Positions 37,558-47,432 of a stretch of DNA of 64,000 nt are shown one piece after another (position 1 is the stretch's first letter; the number at the start of each line of letters is the position of its first letter). The DNA lies in assembly GCF_018777385.1 (NCBI RefSeq), contig NZ_JAFJYB010000004.1:186001-250000 (forward strand), given 5' to 3'. Origin of the DNA: Candidatus Symbiopectobacterium endolongispinus. Its GTDB lineage: Bacteria > Pseudomonadota > Gammaproteobacteria > Enterobacterales > Enterobacteriaceae. Made by a program: the position numbers and the translations under genes. The notes beneath the pieces are model-generated. The model ran no database searches. It was given only the letters and a program-made list of their open reading frames with translations, and was not told the DNA's origin.

Positions 37558-38976
37558 ATGACACAACAAGCACAAACTCAGCAACCGTTTGATTATGATG
37601 CCATCATTATTGGTTCCGGCCCAGGCGGCGAAGGGGCCGCGATGGGGCTGGTAAAGCAAGGTGCCAGAGTGGCCGTCATCGATCGCTATAACAACGTCGG
37701 CGGTGGGTGCACACACTGGGGAACCATCCCCTCCAAAGCGTTGCGCCATGCCGTCAGCCGCATCATCGAATTTAACCAGAACCCGCTGCACAGCGATAAT
37801 GCACGCCCTATTCGCTCCTCGTTCTCCGACATCCTGCGCCACGCAGACAGCGTCATCGGCCAGCAAACCCGCATGCGTCAGGGTTTTTACGAACGTAACC
37901 ATTGCGAAATATTTTCAGGTGAAGCGCATTTCATCGATGAGCACACAGTTGCCGTGCAGTACCCCGATAATATGCAAGATACGCTTACGGCCGCTCACAT
38001 TATCATTGCCACAGGATCACGCCCCTACCATCCGGCAAACGTAGACTTTGCACATCCACGTATTTACGACAGCGATTCCATTCTGGAACTGGATCACGAA
38101 CCACAGCACGTGATTATTTATGGCGCAGGCGTGATTGGCTGTGAATATGCCTCGATCTTTCGTGGCCTGAGCGTAAAAGTGGATCTGATCAACACCCGCG
38201 ATCGTCTGCTGGCGTTTCTCGATCAGGAAATGTCTGACGCCCTGTCCTACCATTTTTGGAACAATGGCGTTGTCATTCGCCATAACGAAGAGTTCGAATC
38301 GATCGAAGGCACCGCTGACGGCGTCATTGTTCACCTTAAATCCGGTAAAAAGATGAAGGCCGACTGCTTGCTGTACGCCAATGGGCGCACCGGCAACACG
38401 GAGACTTTATGGCTGGAAAAAATCGGTTTGTTGCCAGACAGACGCGGCCAGTTGAAAGTCAACAGCATGTACCAAACCGCGCTGGCACACATCTATGCAG
38501 TGGGCGACGTCATCGGCTATCCCAGCCTGGCTTCAGCAGCATACGATCAGGGACGATTGGCGGCGCAGGCCATCGTCAAAGGCGATGCCAGTGCACACCT
38601 GATCGAGGATATCCCAACGGGGATCTACACCATTCCGGAAATCAGTTCCGTAGGGAAAACCGAGCAGGAGCTTACGGCGATGAAAGTGCCCTATGAGGTT
38701 GGACGCGCGCAGTTCAAACATCTGGCGCGGGCGCAAATCGTTGGCATGAACGTGGGAAGCCTGAAGATACTTTTTCACCGAGAAACCAAGCAAATCCTCG
38801 GTATTCACTGTCTTGGCGAGCGTGCGGCGGAGATTATTCACATCGGCCAGGCCATCATGGAGCAAAAAGGCGAAGGGAATACTATCGAATATTTCGTTAA
38901 TACAACCTTTAATTACCCAACGATGGCCGAAGCTTACCGAGTGGCGGCACTTAATGGGTTAAACCGCCTGTTTTAA
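37558..38976 (+). CDS. sthA: Soluble pyridine nucleotide transhydrogenase
   Basis: FAD enzyme that transfers hydride from NADPH to NAD. The 472 residues (466 in E. coli) show an FAD-binding [28 protein letters not shown] with the single Cys typical of this family, an NAD-binding [13 protein letters not shown], and a dimerisation domain ending ALNGLNRLF. Its 3' end overlaps that of the convergent oxyR by 18 bases. No lesion. Confidence 0.97.
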   Translation: MTQQAQTQQPFDYDAIIIGSGPGGEGAAMGLVKQGARVAVIDRYNNVGGGCTHWGTIPSKALRHAVSRIIEFNQNPLHSDNARPIRSSFSDILRHADSVIGQQTRMRQGFYERNHCEIFSGEAHFIDEHTVAVQYPDNMQDTLTAAHIIIATGSRPYHPANVDFAHPRIYDSDSILELDHEPQHVIIYGAGVIGCEYASIFRGLSVKVDLINTRDRLLAFLDQEMSDALSYHFWNNGVVIRHNEEFESIEGTADGVIVHLKSGKKMKADCLLYANGRTGNTETLWLEKIGLLPDRRGQLKVNSMYQTALAHIYAVGDVIGYPSLASAAYDQGRLAAQAIVKGDASAHLIEDIPTGIYTIPEISSVGKTEQELTAMKVPYEVGRAQFKHLARAQIVGMNVGSLKILFHRETKQILGIHCLGERAAEIIHIGQAIMEQKGEGNTIEYFVNTTFNYPTMAEAYRVAALNGLNRLF

Positions 38977-39876
38977 TGCACTGTCCAAATAGTGCTGCAT
39001 ATGTTCCCGCACAGCGTCCGTCAGCTGTTCATAGCGACCGCGCAGTGGCGATCCTGGGCGGTACACCAGCGCGACAGTTCGCTTCGGCTCCGGCTTGTAG
39101 CACGGTAAATAACAGACACCATCACGCTGGCGCTCATGAGGCACCGCCAGTGAAGGCAGCAAGGTGATCCCACTGCCAGCGGCAACCATGTTGCGCAACG
39201 TTTCCAGGCTGGTGGCGCGAAAATGCGTATCTTCATCTGCCCCTGCCTGGAAGCAGAACCCCAATGCCTGATCGCGCAGGCAGTGCCCATCTTCCAGCAT
39301 CAGCAGTTTTTCACCGGCCAGATCGGACATGGCAACACGCTCACGGTTTGCCCACGGATGATCCTGATAAATCGCCAGTTTCATCGGTTCATCAAACAGT
39401 GGTACTTCGATAAATGCTTCCGATTCCTTGACCATCGCGAGAATGGCGCAGTCCAGCTTGCCGCTATCCAGATGTGCCAGTAGTTGATGCGTCTGCGCTT
39501 CATGCAGGTACATTTCCAGCTTAGGAAACGTGCGATGCAGCATGGGAATGATATGCGGCAGTAGGTAGGGTCCAACGGTGGGGATAAGCCCAATATGCAG
39601 TGAACCAGACATGGTCTCTCCCTGTTGGCTCGCCATCTCTTTAAGCACTTTGACTTCGCGCAGCACGGTCCTTGCCTGTTCGACCAGTAGCAAGCCAGCC
39701 TGAGTAAACAACACTTTTCTGCTGGTGCGCTCCAATAACATCACGCCAAGTTCATCTTCCAGTTTACGAATTTGACCGCTGAGTGTCGGTTGGCTGACAT
39801 GACAGGAGTCCGCCGCACGCCGGAAATGACGGTGTTCAGCTAACGCCACCAGATACTCTAGATCCCGAATGTTCAT
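38959..39876 (-). CDS. oxyR: Peroxide-sensing LysR-type regulator OxyR
   Basis: Activates peroxide defence genes when a disulfide forms. The 305 residues contain the N-terminal winged helix ([23 protein letters not shown]) and both redox cysteines ([20 protein letters not shown], at about 199 and 208). Complete and conserved. In E. coli the argECBH genes lie on its upstream side; here an AT-rich stretch follows instead. Confidence 0.97.
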   Translation of the reverse strand: MNIRDLEYLVALAEHRHFRRAADSCHVSQPTLSGQIRKLEDELGVMLLERTSRKVLFTQAGLLLVEQARTVLREVKVLKEMASQQGETMSGSLHIGLIPTVGPYLLPHIIPMLHRTFPKLEMYLHEAQTHQLLAHLDSGKLDCAILAMVKESEAFIEVPLFDEPMKLAIYQDHPWANRERVAMSDLAGEKLLMLEDGHCLRDQALGFCFQAGADEDTHFRATSLETLRNMVAAGSGITLLPSLAVPHERQRDGVCYLPCYKPEPKRTVALVYRPGSPLRGRYEQLTDAVREHMQHYLDSALKQAV

Positions 39877-40298
39877 TTATCATTATCCTTAACACGATAG
39901 CCAAAAACGATAGGTAGGACACCAATCAATGGTAAGCACTATCAACAAAAAACGTTTGGTTCCCGACAACAACGGTATCTTATCGGTTAAAAAATATAAC
40001 CAGCGACGGCGTTAAGAAAATGAAATTTGTTTCACTATTGAAATTTTATAAAACCTTCAATGCTGGATAATCATAAGATACCAAATATTAAAAACACACA
40101 AAGCCGACACACTTTACCGAGGTAGTGGTAATAACATAGCGCATCAATAATGTTTTACCCTGCAACATATCAATGAAGCTTGAATAAAAAGTGGAATCGA
40201 GCCGGGCGCATCGCAGGCATCAGTAGCGAAATTTAGTATTCCATCAGCTTCAATCGGGTTAATGTCCGAGAAATGCCGTAAACTGAGAAAGAATATTA
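39877..40298. other. AT-rich non-coding stretch upstream of oxyR
   Basis: About 420 bases, clearly richer in A and T than the flanking genes, without a supportable gene. ATAG and CTAT elements near 39897-39942 recall OxyR sites but do not fit the spaced four-element pattern. It replaces the arg cluster expected beside oxyR. Confidence 0.5.
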
Positions 40299-40718
40299 AT
40301 GAAAATATACCAGCAAGGGAGATGCCACCACTCACGTTTACCTGCGGATAAGCATGTCAGGAACGGTGATATCAATGATCTCATTTTGAGGTTATGGCGT
40401 GTTAAATCAATGCCTGATAATCCCCCAGCATTGCGTGCTGAGCGAAAAAAAGAACTGGAATCCATATTAAAAAAAACGCGAAGATGTTTAGAGATTATTA
40501 TCAATAATCCTGAAAAGCATAACTTCAGTAAAATTCCCCGGTTAGATAAGCTAGAGGTAAAAACCCATGGCTATATTCTTGATGAGCAAGCCAAAGACTA
40601 CGATACGGAATCGGATTCTGAGATGTCGCTCTGTGAATCAGAGCCGGAACCCGAGAGTAAAGATCGCCCGACAACCAGCAAAGCGATAGGTGAAAGAGGA
40701 AAAGAAAAACGCACGTAA
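40299..40718 (+). CDS. Unidentified protein with acidic serine-rich tail
   Basis: I do not recognise this protein of 139 residues. The middle is basic and probably helical (ALRAERKKELESILKKTRRC), and then comes a highly acidic stretch (YDTESDSEMSLCESEPEPES) and a basic end. No signal peptide or membrane span is visible. The start is uncertain: the ATG at 40299 has only a weak site, and the ATG at 40410 (MPDNPPALRAER) would give a shorter form. The DNA is AT-rich and lies between oxyR and metF, where ppc and arg genes lie in E. coli. It may be acquired, a fragment of a larger gene, or spurious. Confidence 0.4.
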   Translation: MKIYQQGRCHHSRLPADKHVRNGDINDLILRLWRVKSMPDNPPALRAERKKELESILKKTRRCLEIIINNPEKHNFSKIPRLDKLEVKTHGYILDEQAKDYDTESDSEMSLCESEPEPESKDRPTTSKAIGERGKEKRT

Positions 40719-40752
40719 TGGCAGCACGCAACGGTTACGCACTGCCATGCTA

Positions 40753-41523
<771 letters not shown>

Positions 41524-41565
41524 ACCCTTGCCACCCTTGTCGTCACGTTACCGTCATTATTTATC

Positions 41566-41597
41566 GAACGTCTATACGTTTAGACGTCCATATAGAA
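41566..41597. promoter_or_regulatory. MetJ operator upstream of metF
   Basis: Four adjacent 8-bp units, GAACGTCT, ATACGTTT, AGACGTCC and ATATAGAA, match the AGACGTCT met-box array 43 bases upstream of the metF ATG. The operator survives although metF is dead. Confidence 0.85.
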
Positions 41598-41698
41598 AAT
41601 GACGGAATCTCAACCAAGAGTCAACGAATTTCGTTTAAAAACCGTTGATGATTGCTCAAGGTAAATGAATTTTTTTCATCATGCTGTCTCGTCCCACC

Positions 41699-42460
41699 TT
41701 ACAGGACGGGAACGTCGTTGAAATGTACGGTATGCCCCTGCGTCGTTACCCAGAAAATAGCGTACTACGGCGTTTCCTGGCTGATGTCAAAACCGGGGAC
41801 AAAACGCAGTGCAGACTGATGGTTGGTGCCACGCACCGTAGTAAAGGTGATGCCGCGCCAGTTACCGCTGGCAGGACGGTGCACATGGCCTGCGGCAATA
41901 TGCCGAACGTTGCCATAACGTAGACAGCATTGATGCAACGCATCGGCGGCGTCCGGCGCTAACCGAACCTCATCCAGCGACGGCAAGCCGATGGGCATCG
42001 GCGGATGATGCAAAAACAACAATACCGCTTTGTCCTGAGCTCGGCGCAGCTGCCCTTCCAGCCACTGTAAGCGCATACTGCACAGGTTTCCCGCAACATC
42101 ACCGCTTTGCAGTTAATCCAGCAGGATCACACAATGATCGCCGAGGTTCGTGACATTTTGGATAAAACCATGTTCATCGGCTAACGCGGGAAACGCGCGC
42201 AAGAAGGCCTCCCTGTCATCATGGTTTCCTAACGTCACGCGCCAAGGAACCTGCAATTCCGCCAGCGTATCAGCGAGGGCGGCGTAAGATGCCGCGCTGC
42301 CATCATCGGAAAGATCGCCGGAAATAACCACCAGCGCAGCATCACGCTGATGCGTATTAATATCCGCGATTGCTGCCTGAAAGTGTTGCAGCGGATCGCG
42401 TCCGTGCAACACACGACCTGGCGTCGTTAAATGAAGGTCGGAGAGCTGAATGATTTTCAT
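41699..42460 (-). pseudogene. Metallophosphoesterase (class III phosphodiesterase-like), two in-frame stops
   Basis: A calcineurin-like phosphoesterase read from MKIIQLSDLHL, with the metal motifs D-L-H, SGDLSDDG, GNHDDR, HHPPM and GHVHR in order. It resembles the CpdA/glycerophosphodiesterase type. A TAA follows VILLD (42113-42115) and a TAG follows SQETP (41765-41767). Both are in the same frame, so the whole protein of about 252 residues is readable apart from them. It is the last gene of the ABC-importer locus. Confidence 0.88.
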
Positions 42461-42503
42461 GGTTTCCCTCTGTGCATCACAATGCGTGACATGTTCAAGA
42501 TAT

Positions 42504-43488
42504 TCAGGCCGATTGGCGGCGTACCAGTGGCGCGCTTACCTCGGCTTTGCTGGTTGGTGCCTGCGGCTGTGCTTGTCGACGTTCCAGCAACTGTAGCGCC
42601 TGTGCGGCCATCACCATCGGATCCTGACGGAAGGTGGTCAGCGAATAGGCATTCCAGCCAGCGGCAGGAATATCATCGAAACCGATAACCACCAGATCGT
42701 CAGATCGTCAGATCGTCAGATCGTCAGATCGTCAGATCGTCAGGGACAGACAATCCTCGCTGACGCGCGCAATCAATCACGCCAAACGCCATTAAGTCAT
42801 TGATACAAAATACGGCATACGGCCAATCCACCGGCGATTGTGCAAACAGCGACTGGCAGGCACCAAGCCCCCCGCATAGTCTGATTCGACGCCACGTACC
42901 GTGCTCACATCCAATCCCAGCGTGCGCGCTTCATCGCAAAATGCCTGCTCACGCTCAACAATGTTCGGAGTGGCTGATGCAGAGCCCATCAGTGCCACTT
43001 GTTTTCTGCCGTCCGCAGCGAACAAGCGCGCCGCCGTGCGTGCCGCTGTGTCATTGTCGATATGCACGCTGTCGCAGGTATCCTCATTACGCCCAATGAC
43101 AATCAACGGCTGGCCGTTCAACTGCGCCAGTTCAACAAATTCCTGCGGCGAAGAGCCAGACAAAACGATAGTCGCTTCAGCACGATGGCCGAAAAGAATC
43201 GAACGAGCCGCTGCCATCGCGCCGAGCGTGTGTCCGGTGTTGATCAGCACCGGAATCGAACCGCGCTGAATAAGTGCCTGAGAAAGTGCCGTGACCAGAT
43301 TGGCACGAAAACCCACTTCCGGCTGTGTAACCACCAATCCCACTAAACGGCTGCTGTTCGCCAGCAGACCGCGCGCCAGATAGTTGACCTGATAGCCCAG
43401 TTCCTGCGCTGCCGCCATCACTTTGGTGTAAGTCTCTGCTGAGACGCTTGCACCCGGTGTGAAGCTGCGCGACACCGCCCAGCGCGCC
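42504..43488 (-). pseudogene. LacI-family regulator, truncated and frameshifted
   Basis: The sugar-binding-like domain is evident (LLANSSRLVGLVVTQPEVGF; QVALMGSASATPNIVERE; IGFDDIPAAGWNAYSLTTFR). The N-terminus is lost: only the second half of the helix-turn-helix (RWAVSRSFTP) remains, joined in frame to a permease gene at about 43488. One base is missing near 42863, and an 8-bp tandem repeat at 42693-42743 shifts the frame again before the C-terminal part. It presumably once controlled the adjacent importer. Confidence 0.88.
42693..42743. repeat. 8-bp tandem repeat, six units, inside the regulator gene
   Basis: CAGATCGT is repeated six times without change and followed by a partial unit CAG. 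One unit would keep the frame PDDLVVIGFDD; the expansion by 40 bp shifts it and adds stops. It looks like slipped-strand expansion. Confidence 0.95.
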
Positions 43489-44345
43489 ACATCCGGCGCG
43501 CCGACAAAGTAGCTGCCCGTGAATTCATCCAACGATTCCAGAAAGACAAATATGGCCGCCACCATCAGCCACGGAAGTGCTTGCGGCAGGGAGATATCGA
43601 TAAACGTGCGCCACGGCCCAGCCCCAATCGAACGGGCGGCCTGTTCCATCTCACGGCTGATAGCGGCAAACGCCGCTGAAGCAATCCACACCGCGAACAC
43701 TAACCCATGCACCGTATGCACTAACACCACGCCAAACAGCGTGCCGTTCAGCCCCCACTGATAAAACAGGCGAGCGATATTCACGTATACCGTCAGATTG
43801 GGAAACGCTTGTGGAATCAGAAAAATCAGCAGAATAACGCCGCGCGCCGAGAATACGCGCCGCCAAAAAGCAAAACCCCATTCAGTGGGCAACAGGTGCG
43901 GATAAAACCATTTTTCCGCCACTGCCCACAGCAGCAAGTTAGCTAACGGACCAAAGATGAGAAAAATCATAACGCCCAGCATAAGCGCCGGAGCAATCCA
44001 TCCCAATATGCGCCTCATGCTGATACGCAGATAGATAATCGCAAATACCGCCGTCATAAGCAACGAGATGGCACCCAGCGCATTCGCCACGCCGTAATCA
44101 CCATAGGCGTTGATACGAAAGGCAATATTGGCGCTCAGCAGCGTTGGGGATTGCGCATTGATCATCAGCGGCACCGACAGCACCGACATCATGGTCACGA
44201 AAGACAGAATCAAGCCGGTCAGCAACGTGTGCCACACCTGCGGCGCCACAAACGGCGTCTGTTTCCAGACAAAGGCAAACACGATACCGCGCCAGTCAAG
44301 CCAGTTGCTTGCGCTGGCGATATCGACGATGCCCACCATATCCAA
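42792..44345 (-). other. 517-codon chimeric ORF: permease 1 end, permease 2 and regulator joined
   Basis: A single open frame contains, in order: the C-terminal part of permease 1, with an internal gap between KQTPFVA and PQVWHT at about 44243; permease 2 from its ATG at 44018, with a gap between SARG and VILL at about 43840 and no C-terminus; and the LacI-type regulator from half its helix-turn-helix. It ends out of frame at 42792. These are deletion scars, not a designed fusion, and a functional product is unlikely, but an automatic annotation would report one protein here. Confidence 0.85.
43488..44018 (-). pseudogene. ABC importer permease 2, deleted
   Basis: Begins MRRILGWIAPALMLGVMIF at 44018 and contains the permease EAA loop (EMEQAARSIGAGPWRTFIDISLPQ split across it). 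The segment between SARG and VILL, which should hold two membrane helices, is missing. The C-terminus after YFVGAPDV is replaced by regulator sequence. Not functional. Confidence 0.85.
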
Positions 44346-44739
44346 TGCCCCCGTTTAGCCAGCCGTTTTTGGCCAGAAAGGTGCGTAAAATCTGTCCGGT
44401 GACAATAAACGGAATAAACAGCGGCCAGCGATAAACCCAGCGCAGCAGTGCGACCCAACGCGGATTTTCACCCAGCGTCAGGTAACCGCCGATCAACACG
44501 TAAAACAGGCCAATCAGTAACGTAGACACGCCAACTATCAGCAACGTAAACAAAATATCCGGGGTGTAGAGCGTCAACGCGGTAACAAAATTGGCCCCAC
44601 CGATGCCCTGCTCGCTAACAAAGGCTACGCCAACGGACAGTCCGAGCGGAGCTATAAAGCACAGCGCCACCACCAGTAGCGCAGGCAGTACCAGCGCAAT
44701 ACCAGCTAGACGAGAAGAAAAAGAAGGGAGTGGTAACAT
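44019..44739 (-). pseudogene. ABC importer permease 1, frameshifted and deleted
   Basis: Starts MLPLPSFSSRLAGIALVLPA with a first membrane helix and stays open to LAKNGWLNG. There an extra G in a G run (44348-44352) shifts the frame; the other frame resumes with ALDMVGIVDIASASNWLDW. A further in-frame deletion joins KQTPFVA to PQVWHTLLTG, removing the EAA-loop region. It then reads without a stop into permease 2. Confidence 0.87.
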
Positions 44740-44811
44740 GCGGTTCTCCCCTTCCCGGCTAGACAGGCCGGGAAGGATGCTATCAATAAATCAGGTCAAG
44801 AATGCGGGCGA

Positions 44812-45945
44812 TTACTGCGCCATCGCGCGCTCATAAGCATTGAGGATCGCGGCGTTATACGGTGCGATGGGGAAAGTTTTTCCTTTGGTCGCCAGATCCT
44901 GCGGTGAAATATCGGTAAACAGACGCTGCCAGACTTCTGGCTTCAGTTCCGATTGAACGTATTTGGCATCGATACCCGGATACCAGTTGAAGCGCTCAAC
45001 AATGCCCTGCGCCTGTACTTTCGGGCTGGTCGCCAGTTCGACAAACTGCTGGGCCAGTTCACGATTGGGGGCTTGTGCCGGGATCACGTAGTGCATCGGC
45101 TGGCCAGGCATGCCCGGTGCAGGCAGCAGAAGTTTAAAGTTATCCGGCAACTGGCCGTTCGCTTTCCACGAGTAGAGCATGTCTACCCACACTGGGCCGA
45201 TGGCAATCTCACCCCGACTCAGCATATCCAGCGTGCCCGCATTGCCAGGCGTCAGGGTGACGTTTTTATTGAAGGCTTTCAGGCGATCAAAAGCCGGTTG
45301 CCATTTCTGTGCTTCCGCTTCTTCAAAGGGGCCGTTCATCAGCTTGTTGGCATCGCCGCCGTAAGCGTAAACCCATCCCATCACAAAGCTGACGCCCGAC
45401 GCGCCCCCTTTAATGCCGTTATAGCCGAACTGTTTTGGGTGGGCTGCCGCCCACTGTTGCAGTTCGTCATAGCTTTTCGGTGGGTTCGACACCAGCGTCG
45501 GGTTATAGGTCAGTGCGGTTTGGCTGCTGAACATCGGCATAACATAGCCTTTGACATCACTGCCTAACGCTTCATCTGCCGCCGCCATAGTGACTAACTT
45601 GCCACTCGCAATCGCATCACGGTATTGCAGCAGTTGGCCTTCCTTCACCATCGGGCCGACAAATTTTTCATGCACCACGGCAACGTCGGTATCCCAGACT
45701 TTGCTGCCGGCTGCTTGCTGCGCGTTAAAGCGCTCAAGGATCTTCTGCGAGCCAGCATCGCCAGGTCCGGTGCCGACGGCTCTGACTTTGACGCCAGGAT
45801 GCTGTTGCTCAAACAGCGGCCCCAGATAGTCGTTCACATAATCGACCACGTTTTGATCGCCAGCCGTCAACACGGTAAGCTCTTGCGCCTGCGCAGCAGA
45901 AAGTGAAGCGCTCATCATGAGCGTTACAGCAAAAATGCGTTTCAT
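44812..45945 (-). CDS. Periplasmic solute-binding protein of an ABC importer
   Basis: A 377-residue family 1 extracellular solute-binding protein with a clear signal peptide (MKRIFAVTLMMSASLSAAQA, then QELTVLTAG). It resembles binding proteins of the iron/polyamine/thiamine-type importers. The substrate cannot be told from sequence; a phosphoesterase in the locus hints at a phosphorylated or phosphonate-like compound. The frame is intact, but both partner permeases are broken, so it has nothing to deliver to. The start follows the ATPase stop (TGACATG). Confidence 0.88.
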   Translation of the reverse strand: MKRIFAVTLMMSASLSAAQAQELTVLTAGDQNVVDYVNDYLGPLFEQQHPGVKVRAVGTGPGDAGSQKILERFNAQQAAGSKVWDTDVAVVHEKFVGPMVKEGQLLQYRDAIASGKLVTMAAADEALGSDVKGYVMPMFSSQTALTYNPTLVSNPPKSYDELQQWAAAHPKQFGYNGIKGGASGVSFVMGWVYAYGGDANKLMNGPFEEAEAQKWQPAFDRLKAFNKNVTLTPGNAGTLDMLSRGEIAIGPVWVDMLYSWKANGQLPDNFKLLLPAPGMPGQPMHYVIPAQAPNRELAQQFVELATSPKVQAQGIVERFNWYPGIDAKYVQSELKPEVWQRLFTDISPQDLATKGKTFPIAPYNAAILNAYERAMAQ

Positions 45946-45946
45946 G

Positions 45947-47140
45947 TCAGTGGTCTCCAGTACAAGATTGGGTAGTCAGGCCGGGAAACGAATCGTGAGA
46001 AGCACAAGCCAGTGATGTTGAAGCGAATGGGGCTGGCGTGTCAGATGCAGGAAACAGGAATAGCGCCTCAGCCTGGATCTGCACCTCTACGCGCTGACCA
46101 ACGTCATAAGGCGCATAGGCATGCACCTGCATCCGCCATATCCCGCTGACAACCGTATGCTGCCAATGACCACCCGGATAGCTTTGTGCCAACACTGTGC
46201 CCTGACGCACCAGCATGCCGGGAGCCGCAGGCGGCGCCTGTGTCGCATCGTAGAGCTGTGCGGCTTCGGCACGAAAGCGCGCCTCCACCGTGCCGGGTTG
46301 CAACGCCGCATGCCGTGGCACCAGCGCCGCACCCTGCTCATCGCCACGCAGCGTCAACCGATCGCCGTCATAGTAGGCTTCCAGCATCAGTTGGTTTTCA
46401 GCCACCATAAACGCCGCGACAAAGGCGCTGGCCGGGTGGTGGTAAACCTGTTGCGGGCTGCCCGCCTGCATCACGCGTCCTTGGTGCAGGATGACGATAC
46501 GATCCGCCATCACCATGGCTTCTTCACGATCGTGGGTCACGTGAATGGCCGTAAGGCCCAAATGCTGCTGCAAAGCGCGAATCTCGTCGCGCAGTTGCAA
46601 GCGAATGCGGGTATCCAGATTGGAGAGGGGCTCATCAAGCAGCAAGATGTCTGGCTGTATCGCCAATGCTCGCCCCAAAGCGACGCGCTGACGCTGGCCG
46701 CCGGAGAGCTGTGCCGGTTTACGCGACCCCAATCCGGTCAGTCCCAGCATGTTTTCAAGCTGGGTCACACGGCGGGCAATCTCCGCTCTCGGCATACGTC
46801 GTAATTTGAGTCCGTAGACAATGTGTTGCGCCACCGTCATATGCGGCCACAGCGCGTAGCTTTGGAACACCAGCGCCATGCCGCGTTTTTCCGGCGGGTA
46901 GTGGGTAATATTCTGGCCGTTGACCAGAACCGCACCGGCATCCGGTGCCGCAAATCCTGCGATAGTGCGTAGCAAGGTGGTTTTGCCGCAACCAGAGGCA
47001 CCGAGCAGCGCGACAAATTCCCCTTGAGCAATCTCCAGGTGAATATCATTTAAAACAGGCGTAGCGCCGTACCCGGCATGCAGGTGATCGAGCGTAATAT
47101 GCGGCGTTAGCGCAGCGGAAGAAGACCTTCTATTTTGCAC
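45947..47140 (-). CDS. ABC importer ATP-binding protein
   Basis: Carries Walker A GASGCGKTT, Q-loop FQSYALW, signature LSGGQRQR, Walker B ILLLDEP and the H-loop His in HVTHDREEA, followed by a TOBE-type C-terminal domain. The type matches the spermidine/iron/2-aminoethylphosphonate group (CUT1-like MalK relatives). The start is uncertain: GTG at 47140 (397 residues) or TTG at 47158; neither has a strong ribosome site. First gene of the importer operon; intact although the permeases are not. Confidence 0.88.
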   Translation of the reverse strand: MQNRRSSSAALTPHITLDHLHAGYGATPVLNDIHLEIAQGEFVALLGASGCGKTTLLRTIAGFAAPDAGAVLVNGQNITHYPPEKRGMALVFQSYALWPHMTVAQHIVYGLKLRRMPRAEIARRVTQLENMLGLTGLGSRKPAQLSGGQRQRVALGRALAIQPDILLLDEPLSNLDTRIRLQLRDEIRALQQHLGLTAIHVTHDREEAMVMADRIVILHQGRVMQAGSPQQVYHHPASAFVAAFMVAENQLMLEAYYDGDRLTLRGDEQGAALVPRHAALQPGTVEARFRAEAAQLYDATQAPPAAPGMLVRQGTVLAQSYPGGHWQHTVVSGIWRMQVHAYAPYDVGQRVEVQIQAEALFLFPASDTPAPFASTSLACASHDSFPGLTTQSCTGDH

Positions 47141-47149
47141 ACCTGTGCA
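47136..47149. promoter_or_regulatory. Palindrome at the start of the importer operon
   Basis: TGCACA-CC-TGTGCA is a perfect inverted repeat over the proposed ATPase start. It has the size and form of a LacI-family operator and may have bound the broken regulator nearby. Confidence 0.4.
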
Positions 47150-47228
47150 CCCAAACAAACCTTTCGATGCAGCCGATTGTCCGGGGTAATGATGTCAACG
47201 ACGTGTTAACGCCATGACATTTCAGTGA

Positions 47229-47263
47229 CAAAAAGAACCTCAGCGGAGAGGGCCACTGAGGTA
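47229..47263 (-). terminator. Terminator after metL
   Basis: ACCTCAGTGG pairs with CCGCTGAGGT (one mismatch) around a six-base loop, followed on the minus strand by TTCTTTTT. It lies 170 bases after the metL stop. No gene is seen in the rest of 47141-47432. Confidence 0.75.
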
Positions 47264-47432
47264 GCTAATAAACATATCTAAAACGGTCATTTCCGCGCAG
47301 ACAGGAATCTCTTGCAGGTGAAACGCGTTTCTTCTCACAGAGATCCCCGGCTTTCGCCGAGGATGATGAGGGGAAAAATGGTTTTGTCATCAATCTGAGC
47401 GGCCAAAGGCCGCCCTGTTTCAGAGGCGTTTA

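Noticed and set aside
39880..39945. OxyR binding site before oxyR
   Set aside because: ATAG and CTAT elements are present but the required seven-base spacing of four elements is not met.
40144..40335. Small minus-strand frame with a hydrophobic start
   Set aside because: No ribosome site or homology, and it conflicts with the better-supported plus-strand frame.
42693..42743. Possible CRISPR-like array
   Set aside because: The units are 8 bp with no spacers; it is a simple tandem repeat in a pseudogene.
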